A stretch of DNA of 64,000 nt from Galbibacter orientalis DSM 19592 (GTDB lineage: Bacteria > Bacteroidota > Bacteroidia > Flavobacteriales > Flavobacteriaceae). Shown piece after piece: positions 47,101 to 57,027 of this stretch. The stretch spans positions 310,001 to 374,000 of the forward strand of contig NZ_JH651380.1 of assembly GCF_000260115.1 (NCBI RefSeq), given 5' to 3'. How positions within the stretch are numbered: position 1 is the first letter of the stretch; every line of letters starts with the position of its first letter. The notes under the pieces were generated by a model. It did not search any database. It worked only from the letters and a program-made list of their open reading frames with translations, and was not told the origin of the DNA. The position numbers were made by a program, and so were the translations under genes.

Positions 47101-47671
47101 AGATAGTGATATTTATATAGGAGAAACAACGCCAAGGTGGACTGCTGGTTTTATAAATAATTTAAAGTATAAAAACTTTAGAATGAATATTACTATTGAT
47201 GGTCGTTATGGAGGAGTAATCTATTCGCATACACACCATAAATTAACACAACAAGGAAAACTTGAACACACACTTCGAGGGAGAGAAGAGGGAGAATTGG
47301 TAGGAAATGGAGTCGTAGCCAATGGAGATGGAACTTATTCTCCAAATACTGTAGCGCTCCCAATAGCTAATTATTACGATGAGCATTACAAACTTGCTAA
47401 TACCGAATCAAACTCCTTTGATGCTTCTTTTATCAAACTACGAGAGGTAAGTTTAGAGTACTCCATTCCTAGAAGATTTTTGACTCCAACATTTTTGCAG
47501 GCTGCTAAATTTTCTATTTATGGAAGAAACTTGGCAGTAATTTCAGATTTTCCAATTTACGACCCCGAAGTTGCAGGTCAGGCAGGAGGTACTAATTTAT
47601 ATCAAGGAGTAGAAGTAGGACAAATGCCTGTTCCTACAGAGTTTGGATTCAATGTTAAATTTGATTTTTAA
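44174..47671 (+). CDS. SusC/RagA-family TonB-dependent transducer with STN domain
   Basis: 1165 aa; STN-like SYKLEELFEIIEAETAYNFVISEDYL, carboxypeptidase-like domain, TonB box DEVVVTALGIKREEKKLGYA. Confidence 0.95.
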   Translation: MKKNASKCHKLIMRISTFYIIIVLGLHSLFATEINGQALKSSNILLEKNSYKLEELFEIIEAETAYNFVISEDYLNTDTTILTASGKVNLLYLLESISKEKQLRFYRVNELISVSKIKSFPIRERVQVVEQVTVTGLVVDQEGVPLPGASVQVNNKAIGVVTDFNGNFSITAKKGDEVKITYVGFLPTTFIIGDKTFYEIKLEQDVSELDEVVVTALGIKREEKKLGYAQQTVQSEQLTDARTNNWSEALRGKVPGLSIQSLGGPLNSQQIKLRGDNSLNPGANAALIVVDGVPVNSDLPTSGASNSYMGGDASNDTPVDFGNGIADINPEDIDNISVLKGAGAAALYGSRAANGVIIITTKSGKNQKGLGVSFSSNTKFDVITRWPDWQYEYGQGSGKGSYVKPDGSLYYSYGASEDGKSTGGSSSAFGPKFEGQYYYQYDPTIEGQSAERQLWQPYKDNRKDFWQVGTTYTQNVSIQGGGEKGSMRTSLTHLKNEWIMPNTGYEQMAVSLNGNYQVSNAIKLSSVVNYRKRQSDNLPGQGYNNHSIAYFMIFQNPNVDLAWYEPIWKEGKEQVDMIRPFSGYIDNPYAMAYEITNSLDQNSVTGNVKADIEITPKLNLMLRGALNSYSKGTEQQRPYDINRYATGFFKKTSIYSEEINTDFLLNYKNEFGKDIDVSGSIGGNVMKYKYRRLDSWTEGLETPGIYNLANGTNLFTSAYDGNEQVNSLYGMASFGYKDFIFLDFTGRNDWSSTLPEHNWSFFYPSANASIILSDVFNFPEEINFTKFRFSYAEVGNDAPRYSTKKYYGKGPYPFPSSAVAPTTLYNTDLKPELTKSLEAGFNVRMFKNRFNLDAAVYRTLTVNQILRVPLTHSTGYSTAWINSGEVRNIGAEVMFSFKPIKNESFEWESIINWSTNDSKVISLDPRLEGKLQMLSSSSARLVGVEGGSANALYGRGYERSPDGEVLYDANGHPLMTDSDIYIGETTPRWTAGFINNLKYKNFRMNITIDGRYGGVIYSHTHHKLTQQGKLEHTLRGREEGELVGNGVVANGDGTYSPNTVALPIANYYDEHYKLANTESNSFDASFIKLREVSLEYSIPRRFLTPTFLQAAKFSIYGRNLAVISDFPIYDPEVAGQAGGTNLYQGVEVGQMPVPTEFGFNVKFDF

Positions 47672-47689
47672 GTTTAAAACGAAAGAATA

Positions 47690-49120
47690 ATGAAAAATAT
47701 ATCAACAATAATAACTGTATTTGTATTAATGTTAGCAGTTTCATGTACTGGTGATTTCGAAGAAATCAATACACATCCTAATCAACTAGAAGAGATTACT
47801 GCAGGAAGTACTTTAAATCCTACTATTTATGGGTTGGCTTATGAAAATGCAAAGGAAGCAAGAGATAAAAACTTTGGTTTGATGCAAGTGTTTTATGGTG
47901 CAGACCAAACAACAGATCAACCATTTTTATACGATTTGCGTCAAGATGTAGGTGCTGGTTTTTGGAATGAATATTACCAATGGATTCCTAATATTATAGA
48001 AATGGAGAATGCAGCTATCGGGGAAGAAAAAGTAAATTATGAGGCTATTGCTCTTACGTTAAAAGCGTATGCTTTTTCTATGCTTACCGATGTATTTGGA
48101 GATGTTCCAATGGTAGAAGCTGCTAGAGGAGAAGAAGATATTTTCTTCCCAGAATACTCAAAGCAAGAAGACATATATAAAACCATTTTAGAAGATTTAG
48201 AGAGGGCGAATTCTCTTTATGATATCTCAGAAGGGATGGTTTATACAGAAGACATTTTATTTTTTAATGATGTTTCTAAGTGGCAGAAATTTACTAATTC
48301 TTTACACTTACGTTTATTACTGAGACTTTCTAAAAGGACAGAAATGGATGTTTTTGATAAAATGAAAAATATAATTAATAATCCTACTAAATATCCTGTA
48401 TTCACTTCCAATGATGATGCAGCAGTTCTACAAATTACTGGTGTAGCACCAAACCTATCTCCATGGGATAGGCCATCAGATTTTAGTGTATTTAGATATT
48501 ATTGCGAGTTTTTTGTTGATAATATGAATAATTTCAACGACCCAAGACTTCAAATTTTTGCAACTGTAGCTCGAGGATTGAATGATGAAAACTACGGATA
48601 TATAGGTCAGCCTATTGATCAAAGAAATAATCCGTTGCCAGATAGTATAGCAACACCTTCTGGAGTGAATAATAATCAAGTTATAGCACCTATGATTATT
48701 CCAATCCTAACTTATGGGGAGGTTGAGTTAATTAAAGCAGAACTAGCTCAGCGTGGGTATATTTCAGATGGGAAAATTCATTATGAAAATGGAACAAAAG
48801 CAGCGATGGAATTATGGGGAGCTGAGGTTCCTGATGGATATTTTGATAATGAATTCACAATGTACAACGGTACTTTGGAGCGTATTATACTTCAAAAATA
48901 TTATGCGCTTTACTTTAACGATTATCAATCGTGGTTTGAATATAGACGAACAGGATTTCCAAAATTACCAAAATCTCCAGATATGTTAAATGATGGAGAA
49001 ATGCCTTCACGTTTTTACTATCCAATTTCGGCAAGTACGATGAATAGTGCGAACTATAAAAAAGCTGTAGAACAAATGGGCGGTGATGATATTAATGTAA
49101 AAGTATGGTGGGATAAATAA
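47690..49120 (+). CDS. SusD/RagB-family outer membrane lipoprotein (SusD-like_2 type)
   Basis: 476 aa; AVSCTGDFEEINTHPNQ, YALYFNDYQSWFEYRRTGFPKL. Confidence 0.92.
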   Translation: MKNISTIITVFVLMLAVSCTGDFEEINTHPNQLEEITAGSTLNPTIYGLAYENAKEARDKNFGLMQVFYGADQTTDQPFLYDLRQDVGAGFWNEYYQWIPNIIEMENAAIGEEKVNYEAIALTLKAYAFSMLTDVFGDVPMVEAARGEEDIFFPEYSKQEDIYKTILEDLERANSLYDISEGMVYTEDILFFNDVSKWQKFTNSLHLRLLLRLSKRTEMDVFDKMKNIINNPTKYPVFTSNDDAAVLQITGVAPNLSPWDRPSDFSVFRYYCEFFVDNMNNFNDPRLQIFATVARGLNDENYGYIGQPIDQRNNPLPDSIATPSGVNNNQVIAPMIIPILTYGEVELIKAELAQRGYISDGKIHYENGTKAAMELWGAEVPDGYFDNEFTMYNGTLERIILQKYYALYFNDYQSWFEYRRTGFPKLPKSPDMLNDGEMPSRFYYPISASTMNSANYKKAVEQMGGDDINVKVWWDK

Positions 49121-49135
49121 TAAACGTAAATAGAT

Positions 49136-50728
49136 ATGAAAAAAATAATTTTAACTACAGGAGTAATTCTCTTTGCATCTTTTACATACGGGCAATCTAC
49201 CGTAAAGGGATACGTGTTTAACGACACCAACAAAAATGGAAAAAAAGATAGAAAGGAAAACGGAATAGAAGGAGTTTCTGTAACCAATGGAGTGGAAGTG
49301 GTACAAACCGATAAAAAAGGGGCATATAAACTTCCGGTTAGTAACGACGCCATTATTTCTGTTATCAAACCATCTTATTATGCTATTAATGTAAATGAAG
49401 ATAACTTATCTCAATTTTTCTATATCCATAAGCCAGAAGGTTCTCCAGAGGCTAAGTTCAAGGGAGTTTCTCCTACAGGAAGATTACCAAAAGAGATTAA
49501 TTTTCCGTTAATTTCTTCAGAAGAAAAAAACGATTTTACTGCACTTATTTTTGGAGATCCACAACCGTATACACTAGAGGAAGTAAATTATTTTGCTCGT
49601 GGAATTGTTGAAGATGTTACCAAAACGGAGGATGTGTCATTTGGTTTGAGTATGGGGGATTTGGTAGGAAACGATTTGAGTTTGTTTAATCCGTATATAA
49701 AAGCAGTTAAAGAATTGGGACTTCCTTGGTATAATTTATTAGGGAATCACGATTTAAACTTTGATGCTAATAAAGACCAATTAGCAGATGAAACTTATGA
49801 GGCACATTTTGGACCAGCAAATTATGCATTTAATGAAGGAAAAGTGCATTTTATTGTTTTAGATGATGTTTTATACCCAGACCCACGCGATGAGAAAGGG
49901 TATTGGGGTGGTTTTAGAAAAGACCAATTGGATTTTGTAAAAAACGATTTAAAATATGTACCTAAAGACCATTTAATAGTTTTGGCTTTTCATATTCCTA
50001 TTAGTGAACCCGAAGGAGATTCTTATAGAGATGAAGACCGTCAGCAATTATTCGATTTACTAAAAGATTATCCAAATACTCTTTCTTTATCGGCGCATAC
50101 CCATATTCAACGTCAAGACTTTTTTGATAAAGAATCTGGATGGCATCAAGAAAAACCACATCATCATTATAATGTAGGAACTACTTCAGGCGATTGGTAT
50201 TCTGGGAAATTAGATGAAAATGGAATCCCAATTTCTGTAATGCGAGACGGAACTCCAAAAGGATATGCTTTTATTAATTTTAAAGGAAATCAATATGAAG
50301 TAAAATATAAAGTAGCAGGAAAACCAGCAGACTATCAAATGAACATTTTTGTTCCTAAAGTTGTTGCTGAAGGAAGAAATACTAAAGCTGGGATTTATGT
50401 AAACTTTTTTATAGGAAGTGAAAATGATGAGGTTTTATACCGAATAGATGAAGGAGATTGGAAACCAATGGAATATGTTGAAGAGCAAGATCCTTCGTAT
50501 GAGGTTTTAGTGTATGAATGGGATTTAACCGATAAATTAATGCCAGGAAGAAGGTCGTCTAATCCAATAGATTCTAAACATCTATGGAAGGGTAAAATTC
50601 CTACAAAATTAAAAACAGGAACTCACAAAATTGAAGTGAAAGCAACCGATATGTATGGAAATACATATACAGGAACAAGTAGTTACAGATTAGATTTGCC
50701 AGCTCAATCAGCAGTGAATGCTAATTAA
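49136..50728 (+). CDS. Secreted calcineurin-like metallophosphoesterase with N-terminal SdrD-B-like domain
   Basis: 530 aa; VKGYVFNDTNKNGKKDRKENGIEGVSVTNG, GDPQPY, SMGDLVGND, NLLGNHDLNFD, FHIPIS, LSAHTHIQ motifs. Confidence 0.92.
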   Translation: MKKIILTTGVILFASFTYGQSTVKGYVFNDTNKNGKKDRKENGIEGVSVTNGVEVVQTDKKGAYKLPVSNDAIISVIKPSYYAINVNEDNLSQFFYIHKPEGSPEAKFKGVSPTGRLPKEINFPLISSEEKNDFTALIFGDPQPYTLEEVNYFARGIVEDVTKTEDVSFGLSMGDLVGNDLSLFNPYIKAVKELGLPWYNLLGNHDLNFDANKDQLADETYEAHFGPANYAFNEGKVHFIVLDDVLYPDPRDEKGYWGGFRKDQLDFVKNDLKYVPKDHLIVLAFHIPISEPEGDSYRDEDRQQLFDLLKDYPNTLSLSAHTHIQRQDFFDKESGWHQEKPHHHYNVGTTSGDWYSGKLDENGIPISVMRDGTPKGYAFINFKGNQYEVKYKVAGKPADYQMNIFVPKVVAEGRNTKAGIYVNFFIGSENDEVLYRIDEGDWKPMEYVEEQDPSYEVLVYEWDLTDKLMPGRRSSNPIDSKHLWKGKIPTKLKTGTHKIEVKATDMYGNTYTGTSSYRLDLPAQSAVNAN

Positions 50729-50810
50729 TAGTTAAAACTCCATCACTAAGGAGTTTCATTTGTGTACTTTTTGGAGGCAATCCAAAAAAGTAGTTGATTT
50801 TTTTTCCAAT

Positions 50811-50837
50811 AAACCCTGTAGAATTTCTGCAGGGTTT
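50811..50837. terminator. Intrinsic terminator downstream of phosphoesterase
   Basis: aaaccctgta-gaatttc-tgcagggttt followed by T-run. Confidence 0.8.
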
Positions 50838-50988
50838 TTTATGGGAGAAGTGAGGTAGTCTACTGTAATTTTCGAAAGGCCATATATTATCTTTTCCCTT
50901 CAAATAATAAATTTAATAACGCTAAAATAGCCTACAGTTTACCTTAAGTTAACTCAAAAAGGAAGTGTTTTTCTTTATTTTGAAAACC

Positions 50989-51549
50989 ATGAATAACACC
51001 GCTCCACTTTCTGCTAACCAACTTATGGAACGTATAAAAAACGATGATGAAAAAGCATTTCATTTGTTATTTAATCGTTATTGGGAAGTTCTTTTTGTAT
51101 TGGCAAAGTCTATTTTAAATGATGAAGCTATAGCCAAAGATTTAGTACAAGAAGTTTGGATAAATTTTTGGGAGCGAAGAAAAAAAATAGAGAGTACTAA
51201 TATTGAAGCCTATTTAAAACAAGCCATTAAGTTTAGCGTTTATAAAGAACTTAGAAATTCAGTTTTGAGTAATGAGCATAAAGAATATCTCCAAGAAATA
51301 GCAGCAGAAACTGCTACCGACGATCATCTTATTTATAGTCAGACAAACAATATGCTTACCAATACAATTCATGAATTACCAGATCGTTGTCGTGAAATTT
51401 TTCAACTGAGTCGCGAAGAAAATTTGAGTAATCAAGAAATAGCAAATCAGCTTAATATCTCCAAGCGTACTGTAGAGACTCATATTTCTCATGCCTTAAA
51501 AAGCTTGAGAATGCGACTTACTTCTTTTCTATTTGGAATAATGTTATAA
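50989..51549 (+). CDS. ECF RNA polymerase sigma-70 factor (Bacteroidetes FecR-partner type)
   Basis: LSANQLMERIKNDDEKAFHLLFNRYWEVLFVLAKSIL; region 4 LSNQEIANQLNISKRTVETHISHALKSLR; start at MNNTAPLS. Confidence 0.93.
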   Translation: MNNTAPLSANQLMERIKNDDEKAFHLLFNRYWEVLFVLAKSILNDEAIAKDLVQEVWINFWERRKKIESTNIEAYLKQAIKFSVYKELRNSVLSNEHKEYLQEIAAETATDDHLIYSQTNNMLTNTIHELPDRCREIFQLSREENLSNQEIANQLNISKRTVETHISHALKSLRMRLTSFLFGIML

Positions 51550-51582
51550 GTTTAACCTCTTCAAGTCAGCATAAATTTAACT

Positions 51583-51890
51583 AAATACTATTTTTCTTCA
51601 AAAAAATAGTAGTGAATTCGTGGCAAGAAGGGAATCCTTTATTTTATAATAAACTGTCTAACTACTTAGTACTTAATTCCAAATACTATTTTTTAAAAAA
51701 AAATGTATTAGTGAATTCGTGGCAAGAAGATTATCTATTATTTTATACTAAAAAGTCTAACTACTTAGTACTTAATTCTAAATACTATTTTTAAAAAAAT
51801 GTATTAGTGAATTCGTGGCAAAAAGATTACCTATTATTTTATAATAAACTGTCTAGCTACTTAGTACTTAATTCTAAATACTATTTTTAA
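51583..51890. repeat. Tandem repeat, about 3 copies of a 95-100 bp unit
   Basis: aaatactatttt starts at 51583, 51681, 51781 and 51876; each unit contains gtgaattcgtggcaa and tacttagtacttaattc. Confidence 0.93.
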
Positions 51891-51969
51891 ATACTTTTAT
51901 AAAAATTATACATACAACAATGTATCTTTGTTAATCAACCTCAAAATATAGAAATGAGGGAAACTACTT

Positions 51970-54900
51970 ATGCCAAAAAAACAAAAATTTATAAAGTCTC
52001 GTTTTCTTAGAATTTTACTAAGAATTTTTGTGGGTTTATTATTTTTATTTTTTGTGTTAGTTCTTTTGGTAAGAACCCCTTGGGGGCAGAACTTAATTGT
52101 AGGAAAGGCAGTAACGTATTTATCCAATAAAATAAAGACAGAAGTTTCTATAGACAGGCTTTATATAACGTTCTCTGGAAATGTTTCTTTAGACGGACTT
52201 TATATTGAAGATGAAAAAGGGGATACATTAATATATTCTAAAAACTTGGAGGTTGCTACTGCTTTATTGCCATTAATTAGAGGCACAGAGGTAGATTTAA
52301 AGCATATAGATTGGACTGGTTTACACGCTAATATTAAGCGTGATACTTTGGGAGAATTTAACTTTGATTTTATTGTAAATGCTTTTGCTTCTTCAGACTC
52401 TACAACTGTAGACACTACTTCTCAAAGCATTAAGATTACTTTAGGAAATATAGATCTAAAAACTTTAAAAGTAGTTTATGATGATAAATTTTCGGGAATC
52501 GATTTAAGAACTACTATTGGGAATCTGTTCTTAGATGTGGATGTTTTTGATCTGGAAACATTGCGTTTTGAAGTGGATAATTTTGAGTTTTCTAATAGTA
52601 AAATCAGCTATATACAACACCAAGCTTTTCAGGAAGAAGAAGATACAACATCAACAAGCACATTACCTTATTTGCGTTTTTCAAATATAGCCTTTGAAAA
52701 TATTCAAGCTGAATATAATTCGGAAGTAGATGCTATGTTGATGAATATTGATTTAGGAAAATTAGCGTTAGAACTTCCTAAAACTGATTTGAGTAATAAC
52801 GAAATAGAGGTGGATGAATTTAATTTATCAAACACCAAATTTTCATATATAGACTCGAGTATTCCTAAACCTATAGACACACTTTCAATTCAAAAGGAAT
52901 CCGCTTTTAACTGGCCAGATTGGAAAATAAAAGTGAATAGCATTGTGTTTCAAAATAATGAAATTAATTTCAAGACTCCTTCAAATGCGGTGGTTTCCAG
53001 TGGTTTTAATCCAAACGATATCCAGTTAAAACAATTTAATTTTTCTTCGGAAGATATTTTGTATGAACCCGCAAAGGCAGGTTTGAAATTAAATGAATTA
53101 TCTTTTTTAGAACATAATAAATTTCAGCTTAAAGATTTAAATTTTCAATTAGATCTGGATGATAATTCTTTACAATTAAGCTCCCTACATGCTGTAACAG
53201 GAAGGAGCAATTTATCAGGTTCGGCAAAAATAAGGTATGCTTCCATGGATAGCTTTATAAATAGTTTTGAGTCGGCCATAATGGACATTGAGCTCCCAAA
53301 TTTTAGAGTTAACATTCAAGATGCTTATTATTTTCAGCCAGATTTAGAAGCAAATGCATATTTGGATTCTCTCGCTACAAAAAATCTATATGGAACCCTA
53401 AATTTAAGAGGGAGTTTAGACAGTCTTAATCTTCAGAAAAGCAATCTAAATTGGGGAGAAAGCACTTCTATATCCTTATCGGGAAGTGCCAAATCGGTAA
53501 CTAATCCTGACAGTTTAAAGCTCTATATCCCCAATTTTAAAATGAATACTCGTAAAAGCGATATTGTTAATTTTATTAGTGAAGATTCGTTGGGAATTTC
53601 AGTGCCAGACTCACTTGAGCTTGTTGGGAGTTTTCAGGGAGGTTTAAATAATATAAAAGCAAATACAATTCTAAAGTCGTCTGATGGAACTGTAACATTA
53701 GATGGAACTTTCAACAACCAACAAAAATTAGTATTTAATGCTAATCTTGATGTAGAAGAATTAGACCTAGGGAAAATTCTTAAAAATGATAAAATAGGAA
53801 TCTTATCTTTTGCTATAAAAACTTCAGGAAAAGGTAATAATTTAAATACGTTAGATGCTGTTTTAGAATCTAAATTTGATTCTTTAACATATAGCGGTTA
53901 TGATTTTTCGAAGTTGAAATTCAATGGAAATATAAAAAATGGAGAAGGAGATGTAAATATTGCTTTTAAAGATGATAATTTAGATTTAGACCTTAATACG
54001 CATATGATTTTGGATACGTTGAAATCAAAATTCAAAATCTTACTAGATTTAAATGGAGCCGATTTATACAATTTGGGAATTACAAATAATGATGTCCGCA
54101 TTGGACTTAAACTAAATGCAGATTATACTGGAGATTTATCCAACTTTAAACTAGATGGAGGAATAACAGAAGGGGTGGCAGTTTATAAAAATCAATCATA
54201 TACTATTGGCGATTTTAAATTTGAAACGGCTATTCAAAACGATAGTACCCTTTTAAAGATTAACAGCGATATTTTAGAAGCCGATTTAAAGGCAAATGCT
54301 AAGCCATCTATTTTAATTGAAGCTTTGCAAGAGCAATTTTCTGGGTATTGGAAAGATGTAAACGATACTATAGCTGTAGACACTACTACTCTTAAAAGAA
54401 ATACTAATACTCTTATGAAAATGAATGTATTAGTAAGGCACACTACTGCATTGAGTAAGGTTTACCTTCCAGGGTTAGAAGAGATGGATTCTATAAATGT
54501 AGCGATAGATTTTAATGAATCTCAGAAAAAACTGAATGCAAAAATAAGCGCCCCTTACATAAAATATAATACAAGTGTAGTAGATAGTTTATATTTAGAT
54601 TTTTATGGAACTCAGGAAGATTTAGATTTTAATTTAGGGTGGAGTGGAATTGAATCTTCTCCTTTTTTAATTGATAAAACCACGCTTAAGGGAACTTTAA
54701 AGGCTAAGAAATTATTGCTCGATTTTAATAGCAATACAGCAGGGGAGACTTTAATTCAAGTAAATTCTGAAGTAAACTTTGTTGGAGATACCATTCATTA
54801 CCATATTAATCCTAATACTTTAGTTGTTAATCGGAAAAATTGGACAATCCCCAACAGTAATGAACTTGTGTATGCTCCAAAATATATAGAGGTTCAAGAC

Positions 54901-57027
54901 TTTACCTTAACAAATAATGGACAGAAAATAGCGATAGTAAAAACAACATCAGCAGACTCAAAACCTATTGTTGGTTTGTCTTTTGATAACTTTAAATTAA
55001 ATACCATTTTGAGTTTTCTAAACCCTGAAGAGCCTATTGTTAAAGGGGTGGTTAAAGGAGTTTTAAATATTGAAGATCCTTTTAATAATGCTGGGTTACA
55101 AGCAGATTTAACAATTGATGAATTTGAAGCCTTAAAAGTGCCATTAGGGAAACTAGCGTTGAATGCTTCTTCAGAAAACTATAAAGATTATGTTTTTGAT
55201 TTAGGACTTAAAGAAGGGAATATCGATTTAGACCTTACAGGAAATTATATAGCCTCTCAAAATAATTCTAAATTGGATTTAGAATTACTGATTAACGATT
55301 TAAAAATGAAAGCTATTGAAGGTTTTGCGCAAGGAGAGATCTCAAATGCTAAAGGAAATATTACAGGGAAAGCCAAGCTTACAGGAACAACTTCTGATCC
55401 TATTTACAATGGAAACTTAAATTTTAATGGCGTTGAAATGCTTGTTAATCAGTTAAATTCTATATTTAAAATTGATCAGCAAAACCTTACATTCGATAAC
55501 AAAGGTTTTCGTCTAGATAATTTTTCTATTAAGGATGAAGATAATAATGACTTTGTTTTAGATGGAAGTATTTTAACAGAAGACTTTATAAATCCAACTT
55601 TCGATTTAAGTTTAAAAGCGTCTAACTTTAAGGTATTGAACTCTACCCGAGAAGATAACGATTTGTTTTTCGGAAATGTAAGCTTAAATACAGATATAAC
55701 TATAAAAGGAAATCTGGAAGTTCCTAAAATTGATGGAAAACTAAAAATTAAAGAAGATTCAAAATTTACAGTAATTGTTCCAGAATCTGAATTGGATTTA
55801 AATGAAAGAGAAGGAGTGGTAATTTTTGTCAACAGAAAAAACGAAAATGAGATCCTAACAAGAAAAGAAGCGCATGCATCTCCCACAGAAATTCTAGATA
55901 ATTTAGATATTAATGCTTTAATTTCGGTAGATAAAAATTCTGTTTTCCGAATTGTAATAAACGAAAGGACAGGAGATAATTTACAAGTTTCTGGTACTGG
56001 AGAGTTTAACTTTAAAATGGAACCTAATGGAAGAACAACCCTCTCTGGACAATATGAAGTTAATAATGGACATTATGAGGCGAGTCTTTATAATATTGTA
56101 AAACGGAGGTTTGATATTTCTCAAGGAAGTAAAATTACATGGAATGGCGATCCGTTGGATGCTATTTTAGATATTAAAGCTATTTATAATGTTGAAACTT
56201 CAGCATCTGCTTTAATGGCTACTCAAATCTCCAATGCTAGTACAACCGATTTAAATACTTACCGACAAAAATACCCGTTCTTAGTATATTTAAATGTGGA
56301 AGGAGAGCTGTTAAGTCCAGAGTTATCGTTTAAATTAGACATGCCAGAAGATGAGCAAAGTGCCGCTGGAGGAGATGTTTATAGTTCTGTTCAACAGTTA
56401 AATAATCAAGAAGAAGAATTAAATAAACAAGTTTTTTCACTATTAGTAATGAATCGTTTTTTCCCATCATCTGGAAGCGATGGAAGTGCTGGTGGACCAG
56501 CCTCTATTGCTAGAGATAATGTAAATGATGTGCTTTCAGATCAATTAAATGCGTTTTCAGATAAAATATTAGGAAATACAGGTGTACAGTTGGATTTTGG
56601 TTTAGATAGTTATACCGATTATCAATCGGCTTCCCCGCAAGACCGTACAGAATTAGATATAAATGCAAGCAAAAGTTTGTTTAACGATAGATTGGTGGTG
56701 CAGGTTGGAAGTGAAGTAGATATCCAAGGGAGTAATCAAAATTCTGATGGAAATGCGCCTGTTATAGGAAATGTAGGATTGGAATATTTAATTACCGAAG
56801 ATGGAAGATATCGTCTACGAGGTTATCGAAAAAATAAATTTGAAAGTGTTATTGATGGAGAGCTTATAGTTACTGGAATTTCAATTATTTTTAATAAGGA
56901 GTTTAATAAGTTTAAAGAACTTTGGGAAAGAAAGGTAAGAGAAGAAGTAGCTAAAGAGAATGCATTGAAAAAGGAAGAAGCAAAAGAAAGTAAAGAAGAA
57001 AAGGAAAAAGAGTTAAAAGAAGACTAA
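51970..57027 (+). CDS. TamB-like translocation/assembly module inner membrane protein (DUF490)
   Basis: 1685 aa; N-terminal TM anchor, long beta-taco region, C-terminal DUF490 domain; followed by TamA/BamA-like gene. Confidence 0.9.
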   Translation: MPKKQKFIKSRFLRILLRIFVGLLFLFFVLVLLVRTPWGQNLIVGKAVTYLSNKIKTEVSIDRLYITFSGNVSLDGLYIEDEKGDTLIYSKNLEVATALLPLIRGTEVDLKHIDWTGLHANIKRDTLGEFNFDFIVNAFASSDSTTVDTTSQSIKITLGNIDLKTLKVVYDDKFSGIDLRTTIGNLFLDVDVFDLETLRFEVDNFEFSNSKISYIQHQAFQEEEDTTSTSTLPYLRFSNIAFENIQAEYNSEVDAMLMNIDLGKLALELPKTDLSNNEIEVDEFNLSNTKFSYIDSSIPKPIDTLSIQKESAFNWPDWKIKVNSIVFQNNEINFKTPSNAVVSSGFNPNDIQLKQFNFSSEDILYEPAKAGLKLNELSFLEHNKFQLKDLNFQLDLDDNSLQLSSLHAVTGRSNLSGSAKIRYASMDSFINSFESAIMDIELPNFRVNIQDAYYFQPDLEANAYLDSLATKNLYGTLNLRGSLDSLNLQKSNLNWGESTSISLSGSAKSVTNPDSLKLYIPNFKMNTRKSDIVNFISEDSLGISVPDSLELVGSFQGGLNNIKANTILKSSDGTVTLDGTFNNQQKLVFNANLDVEELDLGKILKNDKIGILSFAIKTSGKGNNLNTLDAVLESKFDSLTYSGYDFSKLKFNGNIKNGEGDVNIAFKDDNLDLDLNTHMILDTLKSKFKILLDLNGADLYNLGITNNDVRIGLKLNADYTGDLSNFKLDGGITEGVAVYKNQSYTIGDFKFETAIQNDSTLLKINSDILEADLKANAKPSILIEALQEQFSGYWKDVNDTIAVDTTTLKRNTNTLMKMNVLVRHTTALSKVYLPGLEEMDSINVAIDFNESQKKLNAKISAPYIKYNTSVVDSLYLDFYGTQEDLDFNLGWSGIESSPFLIDKTTLKGTLKAKKLLLDFNSNTAGETLIQVNSEVNFVGDTIHYHINPNTLVVNRKNWTIPNSNELVYAPKYIEVQDFTLTNNGQKIAIVKTTSADSKPIVGLSFDNFKLNTILSFLNPEEPIVKGVVKGVLNIEDPFNNAGLQADLTIDEFEALKVPLGKLALNASSENYKDYVFDLGLKEGNIDLDLTGNYIASQNNSKLDLELLINDLKMKAIEGFAQGEISNAKGNITGKAKLTGTTSDPIYNGNLNFNGVEMLVNQLNSIFKIDQQNLTFDNKGFRLDNFSIKDEDNNDFVLDGSILTEDFINPTFDLSLKASNFKVLNSTREDNDLFFGNVSLNTDITIKGNLEVPKIDGKLKIKEDSKFTVIVPESELDLNEREGVVIFVNRKNENEILTRKEAHASPTEILDNLDINALISVDKNSVFRIVINERTGDNLQVSGTGEFNFKMEPNGRTTLSGQYEVNNGHYEASLYNIVKRRFDISQGSKITWNGDPLDAILDIKAIYNVETSASALMATQISNASTTDLNTYRQKYPFLVYLNVEGELLSPELSFKLDMPEDEQSAAGGDVYSSVQQLNNQEEELNKQVFSLLVMNRFFPSSGSDGSAGGPASIARDNVNDVLSDQLNAFSDKILGNTGVQLDFGLDSYTDYQSASPQDRTELDINASKSLFNDRLVVQVGSEVDIQGSNQNSDGNAPVIGNVGLEYLITEDGRYRLRGYRKNKFESVIDGELIVTGISIIFNKEFNKFKELWERKVREEVAKENALKKEEAKESKEEKEKELKED

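Noticed and set aside
51583-51890. Three-copy repeat as CRISPR or as coding sequence (ORF 51612-51794)
   Set aside because: Period ~98 bp with units nearly identical throughout, so no unique spacers; the 60-aa ORF is just the tandem repeat translated.
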